NCBI GenBank assembly: GCA_902776665.1
Contig: CACYQZ010000010.1
Coordinates: 1-64,000, forward strand
Direction of reading: 5' to 3'
Length of the DNA stretch: 64,000 nucleotides
Source: an uncultured Prevotellaceae bacterium
Lineage (GTDB): Bacteria; Bacteroidota; Bacteroidia; Bacteroidales; Bacteroidaceae
Each line of letters starts with the position of its first letter. Position 1 is the stretch's first letter. This document shows, piece by piece, positions 15,954 through 21,937 of this stretch. The notes beneath the pieces were generated by a model. It did not search any database. It worked only from the letters and a program-made list of their open reading frames with translations, and was not told where the DNA came from. The position numbers and the translations under genes were made by a program.

Positions 15954-18358
15954 TATTTCAAAACAACCTTCTTACCGTTCTGAATGAACACACCCTTCTG
16001 GGCCTTGTTCACACGCTGACCTTGCAGGTTATAGATGGCACCATTTTCCATGTTCAATGTTCCATGTTCCATGTTCTCGATGCCCGTCACACCGCCGAAT
16101 TCGAGTTCGAAGCCTTCCTTAGCGCCAGCGGCCGTGCTCAGATAAGCCTTGAAGCCGCCCGTCACACCTACGTACACATCTTCGTTGTTCTTCTTCGTGG
16201 TCTTGATCTTGTAGAAGCCAATCTTTCCGTCTTTCTTCGAGAGGAACAGATTCGAGTTGTAGGGGTCAGTGTCTTTCGTGATTTGCTCCGAGGCCGTCAC
16301 ACCGTTCAGACCTGTGGCTGTGGGGAAGTCTTCGGCTTCGCCGATGGTCAGTGTGGCAGAAGTGTTCTTTGCATCGCTAACCAGCATCACACCCTTACCA
16401 GCGGGAATGGCTTGCGCCGTAGCCTTTTCGATGACCACAGAGTTGTCCTTCGTCTCGTTCACGACATACACCTCGGCACCATTGACCTGCGAAATGGCCA
16501 CCGGCGAGAAGAATGTTGCATAGGATTTGTCGCCCACCACATTCATCTTGACGGAGAGAGTGGTTACTTCCTCGAGGTACCAGTTGCGGTAACGAGCATT
16601 CGTAGAAGTTGTGATATTATCCATAGCACCGCGGTCGCAGACACCATTGTTGTCATCATAGAGGTAAATGGGTTGTTTTTTATCATTTTCACCATTCTGG
16701 ATAGCATATCCACCATTGCTCAGACCATCGACGAAGGTTGTGGCAATAGTTTCATTGCCATAAACCCATGTCCAACCAGGCACGTTGAAGCATAATCCTG
16801 TCTTATAGTTGATAAGCTTCTCGCCGTCGTAACAGAAAATGGTGGTTTCGTCAGCAGTTTCAACCATTGTATAATTAGAACCACTACCGCCACCATTGGA
16901 AACATACTTACCACTGGTGTTACCCTTAATGCGATAGAAACCGGCCGTCGGCATGTTTAGCGTCATTGCGTTCTGGAGGTCGAGCAGTGCATTGTATGTT
17001 GTAGCGTACTGGCTCGTTTCCTCGTTTTCGATAACCGTAGCGGCATTGGCGAGAATTTCCTCTGGGTTCACACCAGTTACGGAGTATTTGTTCGGACCCT
17101 CGCCGATGGGAGCGTCTTTCAGCATATTGTAGAGCTGAACAAGTACATCCTCATCGGTGGAGAGGATAATGGTCGAACCTTCATCGCCGTGAACGTAACT
17201 CCATTCCGAGTTGCTGCAAGTACGCAGATATTTGACATTACCATTCTCGTGGTGGAAGTAGATGTTCTGATTCTCCTTCATGCGGAGCACGATGCCGTTG
17301 TCGTTGGTGTCAATCAGCCATGTCTTAGCTTCGGCCTCAGCACCCGTCTGGAACTGGATGTTGTGGGTGGTCGGTCTGTCCATGGTAACTGTGGTATAGG
17401 TCAAGACATTGCTTGCACCCTTAGAATTGTTGACGACCTTGAAACCGTCGTAAGGAGTACCGATGAATGCCCAGGCAGCATCGGGGTTGAACGGCTCGCT
17501 CGTCTCTTGCAACTTCACCTCGTCGGTTACAGAGGCGTCGTAAACGAGATATTGGCCACGAATCTTCATGTTGTAGTAATACGGATTCGTTGCATCCTCC
17601 GTATATTTCACTGGCCATTCTGATTCTTGCTTCAGCGTGGCGGTGAAAGTCACACTCTTACTCTCGTTAATGGTCTCGCTTAATTCATTGTATGTATAGA
17701 ACGGTGCGCGCTGAAACTCTTTGGGTAGTGTAGTAACCGTCGAACCTTTGACTATTTTCTGAGGTTCAGAGGTGAAAAGCGGCGTGTTATTAGCATCATT
17801 TACGACGTATGTTACTTCAACGACATCTTCCTCGGAAACCAAAGTCACAGTCCAAAATTTTGCTGCAAGCCAAGAATTACCTTGCCAGTTAGCTTTGGTT
17901 TGACGAATTGAGAAACTGGTCGATTGTACAAAAAGATTAGTTTGGGTGAATGTTTTTGCACTACCTCCATCAATAGTGCTTTTATAGCCAGCGAACCAAA
18001 CCTCATAAGGATAGTCTGATGAGTTGGCTTGAAGAGTAACCGTGTAATCCTTGATAAAATAACCGCTGGGTGCAGTTATGGTTACCGTTTCTGTAGTTTG
18101 GGCGGCTGATGGTTTGAGAGCCAAACACCTAACTTTCCACCACAACGCACGGTCAATTGCGGGTGCTACGATAGTGAGTCCTGCCAAACCTGATGCCGTA
18201 TTCGACGTAAATTTCGTGTTGTTATCCGACCTTGTACCATATGTGTCATACGGATTATTAACATCGCCACCGTCCACGATAGTTACCGTCGTTGTCTGTG
18301 CCATTGCTGTTACTGCGCAGAGCAGTAGCAGTGCAAAAATAGTAGTTATTTTTTTCAT
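15953..18358 (-). CDS. Large modular secreted protein with C-terminal sorting-like tag (paralogue 5)
   Basis: Predicted secreted protein of 801 aa, the shortest of the six. The start is MKKITTIFALLL with cleavage after AMA; the frame is open 26 codons upstream but only through a decayed mntA remnant. Order: an N-terminal jelly-roll-like domain (22-178) unlike the others, beta module (181-245), lectin-like module with WAFIGTPYDGF (258-400), helical spacer (402-465), NMPTAGFYRIKG module (467-598), IPAGKGVMLVSD domain (600-760) and the tag. The last 200 residues and the 3' flank match paralogue 4 closely, which suggests recent gene conversion. No clear TAnnTTTG element lies directly upstream; transcription may come from the promoter at 18774 through the 60-aa gene. 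Confidence 0.84.
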   Translation of the reverse strand: MKKITTIFALLLLCAVTAMAQTTTVTIVDGGDVNNPYDTYGTRSDNNTKFTSNTASGLAGLTIVAPAIDRALWWKVRCLALKPSAAQTTETVTITAPSGYFIKDYTVTLQANSSDYPYEVWFAGYKSTIDGGSAKTFTQTNLFVQSTSFSIRQTKANWQGNSWLAAKFWTVTLVSEEDVVEVTYVVNDANNTPLFTSEPQKIVKGSTVTTLPKEFQRAPFYTYNELSETINESKSVTFTATLKQESEWPVKYTEDATNPYYYNMKIRGQYLVYDASVTDEVKLQETSEPFNPDAAWAFIGTPYDGFKVVNNSKGASNVLTYTTVTMDRPTTHNIQFQTGAEAEAKTWLIDTNDNGIVLRMKENQNIYFHHENGNVKYLRTCSNSEWSYVHGDEGSTIILSTDEDVLVQLYNMLKDAPIGEGPNKYSVTGVNPEEILANAATVIENEETSQYATTYNALLDLQNAMTLNMPTAGFYRIKGNTSGKYVSNGGGSGSNYTMVETADETTIFCYDGEKLINYKTGLCFNVPGWTWVYGNETIATTFVDGLSNGGYAIQNGENDKKQPIYLYDDNNGVCDRGAMDNITTSTNARYRNWYLEEVTTLSVKMNVVGDKSYATFFSPVAISQVNGAEVYVVNETKDNSVVIEKATAQAIPAGKGVMLVSDAKNTSATLTIGEAEDFPTATGLNGVTASEQITKDTDPYNSNLFLSKKDGKIGFYKIKTTKKNNEDVYVGVTGGFKAYLSTAAGAKEGFELEFGGVTGIENMEHGTLNMENGAIYNLQGQRVNKAQKGVFIQNGKKVVLK

Positions 18359-18424
18359 GATGTTTTGTTTTAAAAAGTTAATAATGTTAGTTTCAGTTGT
18401 TGTCCATCGCGGTTCCCCATTCCA

Positions 18425-18499
18425 TTTTTGAGCCAAAAAGCCAAGCGTTCAAGACAAGTCTTGAATCACTCGGCTATGGTCTTTCTCTTCAATGGTCAT
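18425..18499 (-). pseudogene. Decayed 5' fragment of a third mntA
   Basis: Read on the minus strand, this stretch aligns with the first 80 or so bases of the two intact mntA genes: an ATG at 18499, then AGACCATAGCCGAGT against AAACCATCGCCGAGT, then TTCAAGAC, GTCTTGAA and TGGCT(T/C)TTTGG in the same order and spacing. An in-frame stop and small indels break the frame, and the similarity ends near the GSYARG codons. No hepT remains next to it. This is direct evidence that a further MntA/HepT cassette once stood between the 60-aa gene and secreted paralogue 5. Confidence 0.7.
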
Positions 18500-18517
18500 T
18501 TCGGATGGATTCCGCAT

Positions 18518-18700
18518 TTAGTCGTCCCAGACGCTTTTGCTGGAGGGAATCACCAGACCGTCTTCGAAGTCTGCGTCCTTGGAGAAGGGTCCATCTTCGC
18601 CCTCATCCTCGCTCTTTGGGATAGACTCACCACACAGAGGTGCCTGAATCATGACAAACTTCACGCGCACGGCGGGTTTCATGTAATCAATTTTTTTCAT
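18518..18700 (-). CDS. 60-aa protein of the MKK..YMKP type, unknown function
   Basis: Short protein starting MKKIDYMKPAVRVKFV and ending KSVWDD, with an acidic middle (SEDEGEDG). Short proteins with a KxYxKP start, a hydrophobic stretch, a variable Asp/Gly-rich middle and a terminal W-D are frequent in Prevotella and Bacteroides, and I take this as one of them; I know of no established function. It has its own promoter (TACCTTTG, 73 nt upstream) and no signal peptide of the usual kind. The decayed mntA and secreted paralogue 5 follow on the same strand, so its promoter may also drive the latter. Confidence 0.55.
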   Translation of the reverse strand: MKKIDYMKPAVRVKFVMIQAPLCGESIPKSEDEGEDGPFSKDADFEDGLVIPSSKSVWDD

Positions 18701-18773
18701 TTCTCTAAAGTTTTAGTTGTTAATGTTATCTCTGTTTTTTAAGTTTTTTTGCTTTTTGAAGCCTATTCGGGTG

Positions 18774-18781
18774 CAAAGGTA
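18774..18781 (-). promoter_or_regulatory. -7 element of the 60-aa gene
   Basis: Reads TACCTTTG on the minus strand, 73 nt before the ATG; the only promoter-like box seen upstream of secreted paralogue 5. Confidence 0.65.
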
Positions 18782-18961
18782 CTGCCTTTTTTTGAACTGA
18801 CCAAATTTTTTCGACTTTTTTTTCAAAAAATCTTTTTTTACACTCCACACTTCACACTTTTAATAAAGTTTGTTATCTCTTTCGTTTTTGTTTGTGTTAT
18901 AGTCCCATTTCTGTTACAATTCCTCGCATCACCTCGTTCTTGACGCTCGACGCATCGGCCT

Positions 18962-19195
18962 TCACAGCTCATTCATCATTTCCTCCCATGTGCCAAAAGT
19001 GGTTTTCCCGTCTTTGAAGCCTTTTGTCTGCGCGACTGCTTCGCGGAATTCTCCGAGAAACTTTTCGCGGCGTGACTTTTTCTGCACGGGTTTTCTCACA
19101 ACCTGCACTTTTTCAACGCCTCCCATGTGGCTCAACACTTTCTTGAGTCCGGGAACGATGCTCCTGTCCGAGATGTTTAAAACGATTTGCGTCAT
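18962..19195 (-). CDS. Antitoxin-like protein, apparently without a toxin
   Basis: Protein of 77 aa starting MTQIVLNISDRSIVPGLKKVLSHM and ending in an acidic WEEMMNEL tail. An N-terminal strand-plus-helix segment followed by a basic middle and a helical acidic tail is the layout of Bacteroidetes antitoxins that sit before RelE-type toxins. I chose the ATG at 19195, 33 nt from a TACATTTG promoter; the frame is open 25 codons further but through the repeat. No toxin follows: only a GTG-initiated 22-codon frame overlaps its stop and then ends at 18898. It may be an orphan left after toxin loss. Confidence 0.6.
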   Translation of the reverse strand: MTQIVLNISDRSIVPGLKKVLSHMGGVEKVQVVRKPVQKKSRREKFLGEFREAVAQTKGFKDGKTTFGTWEEMMNEL

Positions 19196-19228
19196 GTTTT
19201 TTTTGTTGCTCGAAAGCGATATTCCGTG

Positions 19229-19236
19229 CAAATGTA
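19229..19236 (-). promoter_or_regulatory. -7 element of the lone antitoxin-like gene
   Basis: Reads TACATTTG on the minus strand, 33 nt before the ATG. Confidence 0.65.
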
Positions 19237-19302
19237 CAATAAAAAATGGGAAACCTCGTGGATTGCCCATAATTTTTTACAAATTTTTAACGATACAAAA
19301 AA

Positions 19303-19326
19303 TCGGGAACACTTTCGCATTCCCGA
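19303..19326 (-). terminator. Invariant terminator hairpin, copy 6
   Basis: Same 24-nt core; downstream of the HTH antitoxin gene. Confidence 0.85.
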
Positions 19327-19341
19327 CTTTTTCATTTATTT

Positions 19342-19373
19342 CTCCTCCCCTATGGGGGGAGGAAGGGAGGGGG
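19342..19373. repeat. GC-rich palindromic repeat
   Basis: CTCCTCCCCTATGGGGGGAG followed by GAAGGGAGG; downstream of the HTH antitoxin gene. Confidence 0.7.
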
Positions 19374-19391
19374 CTTTCGCTCCTCGTTTCT

Positions 19392-19655
19392 CTAAGCAAC
19401 TGCAACAATATCTTTTCCCAGCACAGCCGAAATCCGAGCAAGAGTACGCAACGTGAAGTTGTGCTGGCCAGATAGCCAAACAGAAACCTCCGATTCGCTC
19501 TTACCCATTTTTCGCGCAAATTCTTTCTGTGTCATTCCAGCAGCCTTGATCAAAAGATGAATCTTATCAGCAACTGAGAATGACAGTGCCGTTTCTTTCC
19601 GAATTTCCAGAGGAATGTTCCTCACAGCCTCTTGATAGATATTCCTTGCTTTCAT
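19392..19655 (-). CDS. XRE-type helix-turn-helix antitoxin (HigA-like)
   Basis: Protein of 87 aa. An XRE/Cro HTH occupies about residues 30-85, with the recognition region reading MTQKEFARKMGKSESEVSVWLSG in two pieces (helix 2 MTQKEFARKMG, helix 3 SESEVSVWLSG). It overlaps the upstream toxin-like gene by 4 nt (ATGA). The toxin-first, HTH-second order is that of HigBA modules, where the HTH protein neutralises the toxin and represses the shared promoter, here the TATCTTTG at 20163. Confidence 0.8.
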   Translation of the reverse strand: MKARNIYQEAVRNIPLEIRKETALSFSVADKIHLLIKAAGMTQKEFARKMGKSESEVSVWLSGQHNFTLRTLARISAVLGKDIVAVA

Positions 19656-20131
19656 AACTCAAAAGTTTTGTTTTCAATATCACCCATCGTCCCCGATTCT
19701 ATGACGATATTACCTTTTTTCACTTCGACGCGAATCAACTCGTCGAGTTTTTGAAGACTGATGACATAGCCAGCCAAACTGGAATCCTCGTCGTAGGTTC
19801 TGGTCGTCTTCCTGCCGCCGCCGCCAGCAATCAAGACACTGTCGGACAGGCGCAGACAATATAGTCGGAGTTTTCCCGACACCACCGGCAGCGCAACGAC
19901 ATTGTCGCGCATTTTACCTTCGGGGCGGAAATAGCGTTCCAAGAAACCGGCACCGTTCACCATCTGTTCAATGTATGAAAGGATTACGTTCAAGTCTCTC
20001 GACACATCGGCTTCGTGCTTGAATTTCTCAATGAATTTCTCGAATTCCGAGAACGCCTCGTTTTCAAACACAAGAGAGAACAAACCGTTCTTTTCCGTCT
20101 GTTTAAGGCTTTTAATGCTTACCGTTGCCAT
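19652..20131 (-). CDS. RelE/HigB-like toxin candidate
   Basis: Protein of 159 aa. The ATG of MATVSIKSLK is taken as start because it lies 31 nt from a TATCTTTG promoter element; the open frame upstream runs through that promoter and the terminator repeat. The central block, YFRPEGKMRDNVVALPV followed by KLRLYCLRLSDSVLIAGGGG and RKTTRTY, has the strand pattern and terminal basic residues of HigB/RelE-type mRNA interferases (compact body, then K/R-K-T). The N- and C-terminal extensions are longer than in classical HigB (about 90-110 aa). The pairing with an HTH gene supports the call; the family assignment is from pattern only. Confidence 0.6.
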   Translation of the reverse strand: MATVSIKSLKQTEKNGLFSLVFENEAFSEFEKFIEKFKHEADVSRDLNVILSYIEQMVNGAGFLERYFRPEGKMRDNVVALPVVSGKLRLYCLRLSDSVLIAGGGGRKTTRTYDEDSSLAGYVISLQKLDELIRVEVKKGNIVIESGTMGDIENKTFEL

Positions 20132-20162
20132 ATTTCTTCCCTTTAAACTTTTAAATACGGTG

Positions 20163-20170
20163 CAAAGATA
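20163..20170 (-). promoter_or_regulatory. -7 element of the HigB/HigA-like unit
   Basis: Reads TATCTTTG on the minus strand, 31 nt before the toxin ATG. Confidence 0.68.
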
Positions 20171-20221
20171 ACAACAAATTAGGTTATAACCAAATTTTTC
20201 GACGAAAAAAAACAAAAAAAA

Positions 20222-20245
20222 TCGGGAACACTTTCGCATTCCCGA
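20222..20245 (-). terminator. Invariant terminator hairpin, copy 7
   Basis: Same 24-nt core; downstream of the PIN toxin gene. Confidence 0.85.
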
Positions 20246-20260
20246 CTTTTTCATTTATAT

Positions 20261-20293
20261 CTCCTCCCCTACGGGGGGAGGCAGGGAGGGGGC
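20261..20293. repeat. GC-rich palindromic repeat
   Basis: Same palindrome as at 6559; downstream of the PIN toxin gene. Confidence 0.7.
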
Positions 20294-20311
20294 TTTCGCT
20301 CCTCGCTTCTG

Positions 20312-20725
20312 TTATGGTTTGTTTGTGGAAAGAAACTCTCCGGCAGTCATAACGGGGATTTTCGAATGGACGAAATCTTTTCCGTTACGAGTGATGATGG
20401 CATCTGCCTTGGCTTTCAGTGCCGTGTAATACTGCATGGCATCCTCGAAGTCCTTGAACTGCGAAGCCAAAGCGTCGTCCACGGTTCGCTCGTTGGAAGT
20501 GGCTACACGCGACAACTGGCGGAAATTCGACAGAAGCTTGCGCACTCCTTCCGATCCGTGCTTGTGCAACAGGAATGATGCAACCGAATAGGTCATTGGC
20601 GAGACGATGAGCTTCACCTGCTTGTGATAGGCCATCGTGAAGAGACGCACGGCATCGTGGCTGAATGGCTCGCGATTTTCCAGCAAATCCATCACGATAT
20701 TGGTGTCGAGGAACAGTTTCGTCAT
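20312..20725 (-). CDS. PIN-domain ribonuclease toxin (VapC-like)
   Basis: Protein of 137 aa with the PIN signature: D7 in LFLDTNIVMDLL, acidic residues in FKDFEDAMQY (E94/D95) and D108 in ADAIITRNGKDF. PIN toxins of VapBC modules are Mg-dependent RNases, often acting on tRNA or rRNA. It overlaps the upstream antitoxin-like gene by 4 nt, the normal VapB-VapC order. The end of the gene (FLSTNKP, DNA TCCACAAACAAAC) is shared with the unrelated GNAT gene at 14895, which suggests recombination at cassette ends. Confidence 0.83.
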   Translation of the reverse strand: MTKLFLDTNIVMDLLENREPFSHDAVRLFTMAYHKQVKLIVSPMTYSVASFLLHKHGSEGVRKLLSNFRQLSRVATSNERTVDDALASQFKDFEDAMQYYTALKAKADAIITRNGKDFVHSKIPVMTAGEFLSTNKP

Positions 20726-20964
20726 TTGTATTTCTCCTCCAAATATTGGTAGTATGCTTCCCGCTCGTTTTGGCTGTCGTCCGCAGCAGACGCGCCTGCT
20801 CCGAGCAGACTGAGCACGACATCGGGCACAACCTCTTGCTGAACTTTGCTCTTGCCAATAAAGTGCACGAGGAAGTTCTCGATGACGGTCGGGAGACTGA
20901 GCCCTTGCTCGGTGGCGCGGGTCTGTGCCTGCCGATAGATGTTGCTGTTGATGGCTACTTCCAT
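20722..20964 (-). CDS. VapB-like antitoxin
   Basis: Protein of 80 aa beginning MEVAINSNIYRQAQTRATEQGLS in two parts: a short strand (MEVAIN) followed by a helix, as in ribbon-helix-helix or DUF6364-type antitoxins, then a helix with LPTVIENFLVHFI and an acidic, Tyr-rich tail (EREAYYQYLEEKYK) of the kind that blocks a toxin active site. It is the first gene of the unit, with a TAAATTTG promoter 53 nt upstream, and is coupled to the PIN gene by a 4-nt overlap. Confidence 0.75.
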   Translation of the reverse strand: MEVAINSNIYRQAQTRATEQGLSLPTVIENFLVHFIGKSKVQQEVVPDVVLSLLGAGASAADDSQNEREAYYQYLEEKYK

Positions 20965-21017
20965 ATTTCTTATCGTTTTACCTATTTTTTTGCTTTACTC
21001 GAAAGAGATATTATCTG

Positions 21018-21025
21018 CAAATTTA
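21018..21025 (-). promoter_or_regulatory. -7 element of the VapB/VapC-like unit
   Basis: Reads TAAATTTG on the minus strand, 53 nt before the antitoxin ATG. Confidence 0.68.
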
Positions 21026-21091
21026 CAATAAAAAATGGAAAACCTTGTTGGTTGCCCATGATTTTTTACAAATTTTTAACGATACAAAAAA

Positions 21092-21115
21092 TCGGGAACA
21101 CTTTCGCATTCCCGA
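21092..21115 (-). terminator. Invariant terminator hairpin, copy 8
   Basis: Same 24-nt core; downstream of hepT copy 2. Confidence 0.85.
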
Positions 21116-21124
21116 CTTTTACAT

Positions 21125-21493
21125 TTATTTCTCCTCCCACTCGCTCCAATCAGTTTCGCTGAGGTAGCGGCTGACTTGTTCGCGGAGTTGAGGAATTCCA
21201 TTCACTGCGGTGTTGTACAGCTCCTCTACTAAGACATTTGCGTATCCGTGAACCAACACGTGGCGCATTCCCTGCACAACCGACCACATCGTTTCGGGGT
21301 GAGCTTCCTTAAACTCCTTGGTGAGCATATAGGCAGCCTCACCAACGATTTCGATGTTCTTCATCACAGCGAAATACGTGCGGATGTCGGCTTCAAACTC
21401 ATTGAGCGTAAAGCCTTCAATCATTTTCGTTACGTTGTTGGAATAGTCGATGATGTCTTCCAACCGCCCTCTGTCTTTAATTCGCTCTCTCAT
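21125..21493 (-). CDS. hepT: HepT-like ribonuclease toxin, copy 2
   Basis: Second HEPN/HepT protein (122 aa) with the same RX4HXY motif as copy 1 (RHVLVHGY). Residues 42-86 and the last 23 residues are nearly identical to copy 1, whereas 17-41 and 87-97 differ heavily; this is a mosaic rather than a smoothly diverged pair. It overlaps mntA copy 2 by 17 nt. Its stop codon merges with the same ATTTATTTCTCCTCCC repeat as in copy 1. Confidence 0.85.
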   Translation of the reverse strand: MRERIKDRGRLEDIIDYSNNVTKMIEGFTLNEFEADIRTYFAVMKNIEIVGEAAYMLTKEFKEAHPETMWSVVQGMRHVLVHGYANVLVEELYNTAVNGIPQLREQVSRYLSETDWSEWEEK

Positions 21494-21779
21494 AAATCAG
21501 TTTTTTGTCACGATTAGCAGTTTTTTCCGCGTATGGACGTAATGTTCCTTCGACTATCAAATCGACCTCGCGCCCTAATAGTTTTTTCAAGTCCATATAC
21601 ATACCTCCGTGTGTGAAAAGGGTGAATGGTTCTCCGGAGAAATCGGGCACGAAAAGAATATCCACATCGCTGTCGGGTCGTTCCTCGCCACGGGCATACG
21701 ACCCAAAGAGCCATGCTTTCAAGACGGGTTGCGTCTTGAAATACTCGGCGATGGTCTGTGTCATTGCTTCATTACTCAT
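21477..21779 (-). CDS. mntA: MntA-like minimal nucleotidyltransferase antitoxin, copy 2
   Basis: Protein of 100 aa with the complete GSX10DXD signature (GSYARGEERPDSDVD). The start MSNEAMTQ is chosen to match copy 1; an in-frame ATG five codons upstream exists but lies nearer the promoter. It differs from copy 1 at about five residues. The promoter region (TATCTTTG with the following GCAGCGGAATTC) and leader are also nearly the same as in copy 1, so the duplication included the upstream DNA. Confidence 0.87.
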   Translation of the reverse strand: MSNEAMTQTIAEYFKTQPVLKAWLFGSYARGEERPDSDVDILFVPDFSGEPFTLFTHGGMYMDLKKLLGREVDLIVEGTLRPYAEKTANRDKKLIYERAN

Positions 21780-21805
21780 AACTCCACTCTTCACGAATTC
21801 CGCTG

Positions 21806-21813
21806 CAAAGATA
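21806..21813 (-). promoter_or_regulatory. -7 element of mntA/hepT copy 2
   Basis: Reads TATCTTTG on the minus strand, 26 nt before the mntA ATG. Confidence 0.7.
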
Positions 21814-21840
21814 AAAAAATAATTTGAAACGACAAAAAAA

Positions 21841-21864
21841 TCGGGAACACTTTCGCATTCCCGA
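21841..21864 (-). terminator. Invariant terminator hairpin, copy 9
   Basis: Same 24-nt core; downstream of paralogue 6. Confidence 0.85.
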
Positions 21865-21876
21865 CTTTTTCATTTA

Positions 21877-21910
21877 TCTCCTCCCCTACGGGGGGAGGTT
21901 GGGAGGGGGC
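21877..21910. repeat. GC-rich palindromic repeat
   Basis: Same palindrome followed by GTTGGGAGG; downstream of paralogue 6. Confidence 0.7.
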
Positions 21911-21937
21911 TTTCGCTCCTCGCTCCTCGTTTCTCGA

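Larger units (their letters stand above)
19203..19341. repeat. Promoter-plus-terminator intergenic repeat, copy 3
   Basis: Same block order; serves the lone antitoxin-like gene. Confidence 0.8.
20990..21125. repeat. Promoter-plus-terminator intergenic repeat, copy 4
   Basis: Same block order; lies between hepT copy 2 and the VapB-like gene and runs into the last codons of hepT. Confidence 0.8.

Noticed and set aside
18518-18700. RiPP precursor with a GG leader
   Set aside because: No double-glycine leader, no maturation enzyme and no peptidase-exporter is nearby.
10603-21125. Integron-type attC sites at the cassette junctions
   Set aside because: The junctions share long sequence, but I see no attC core site or integrase gene, and the palindromes are ordinary terminators; the cassette-array idea is kept only as a hypothesis.
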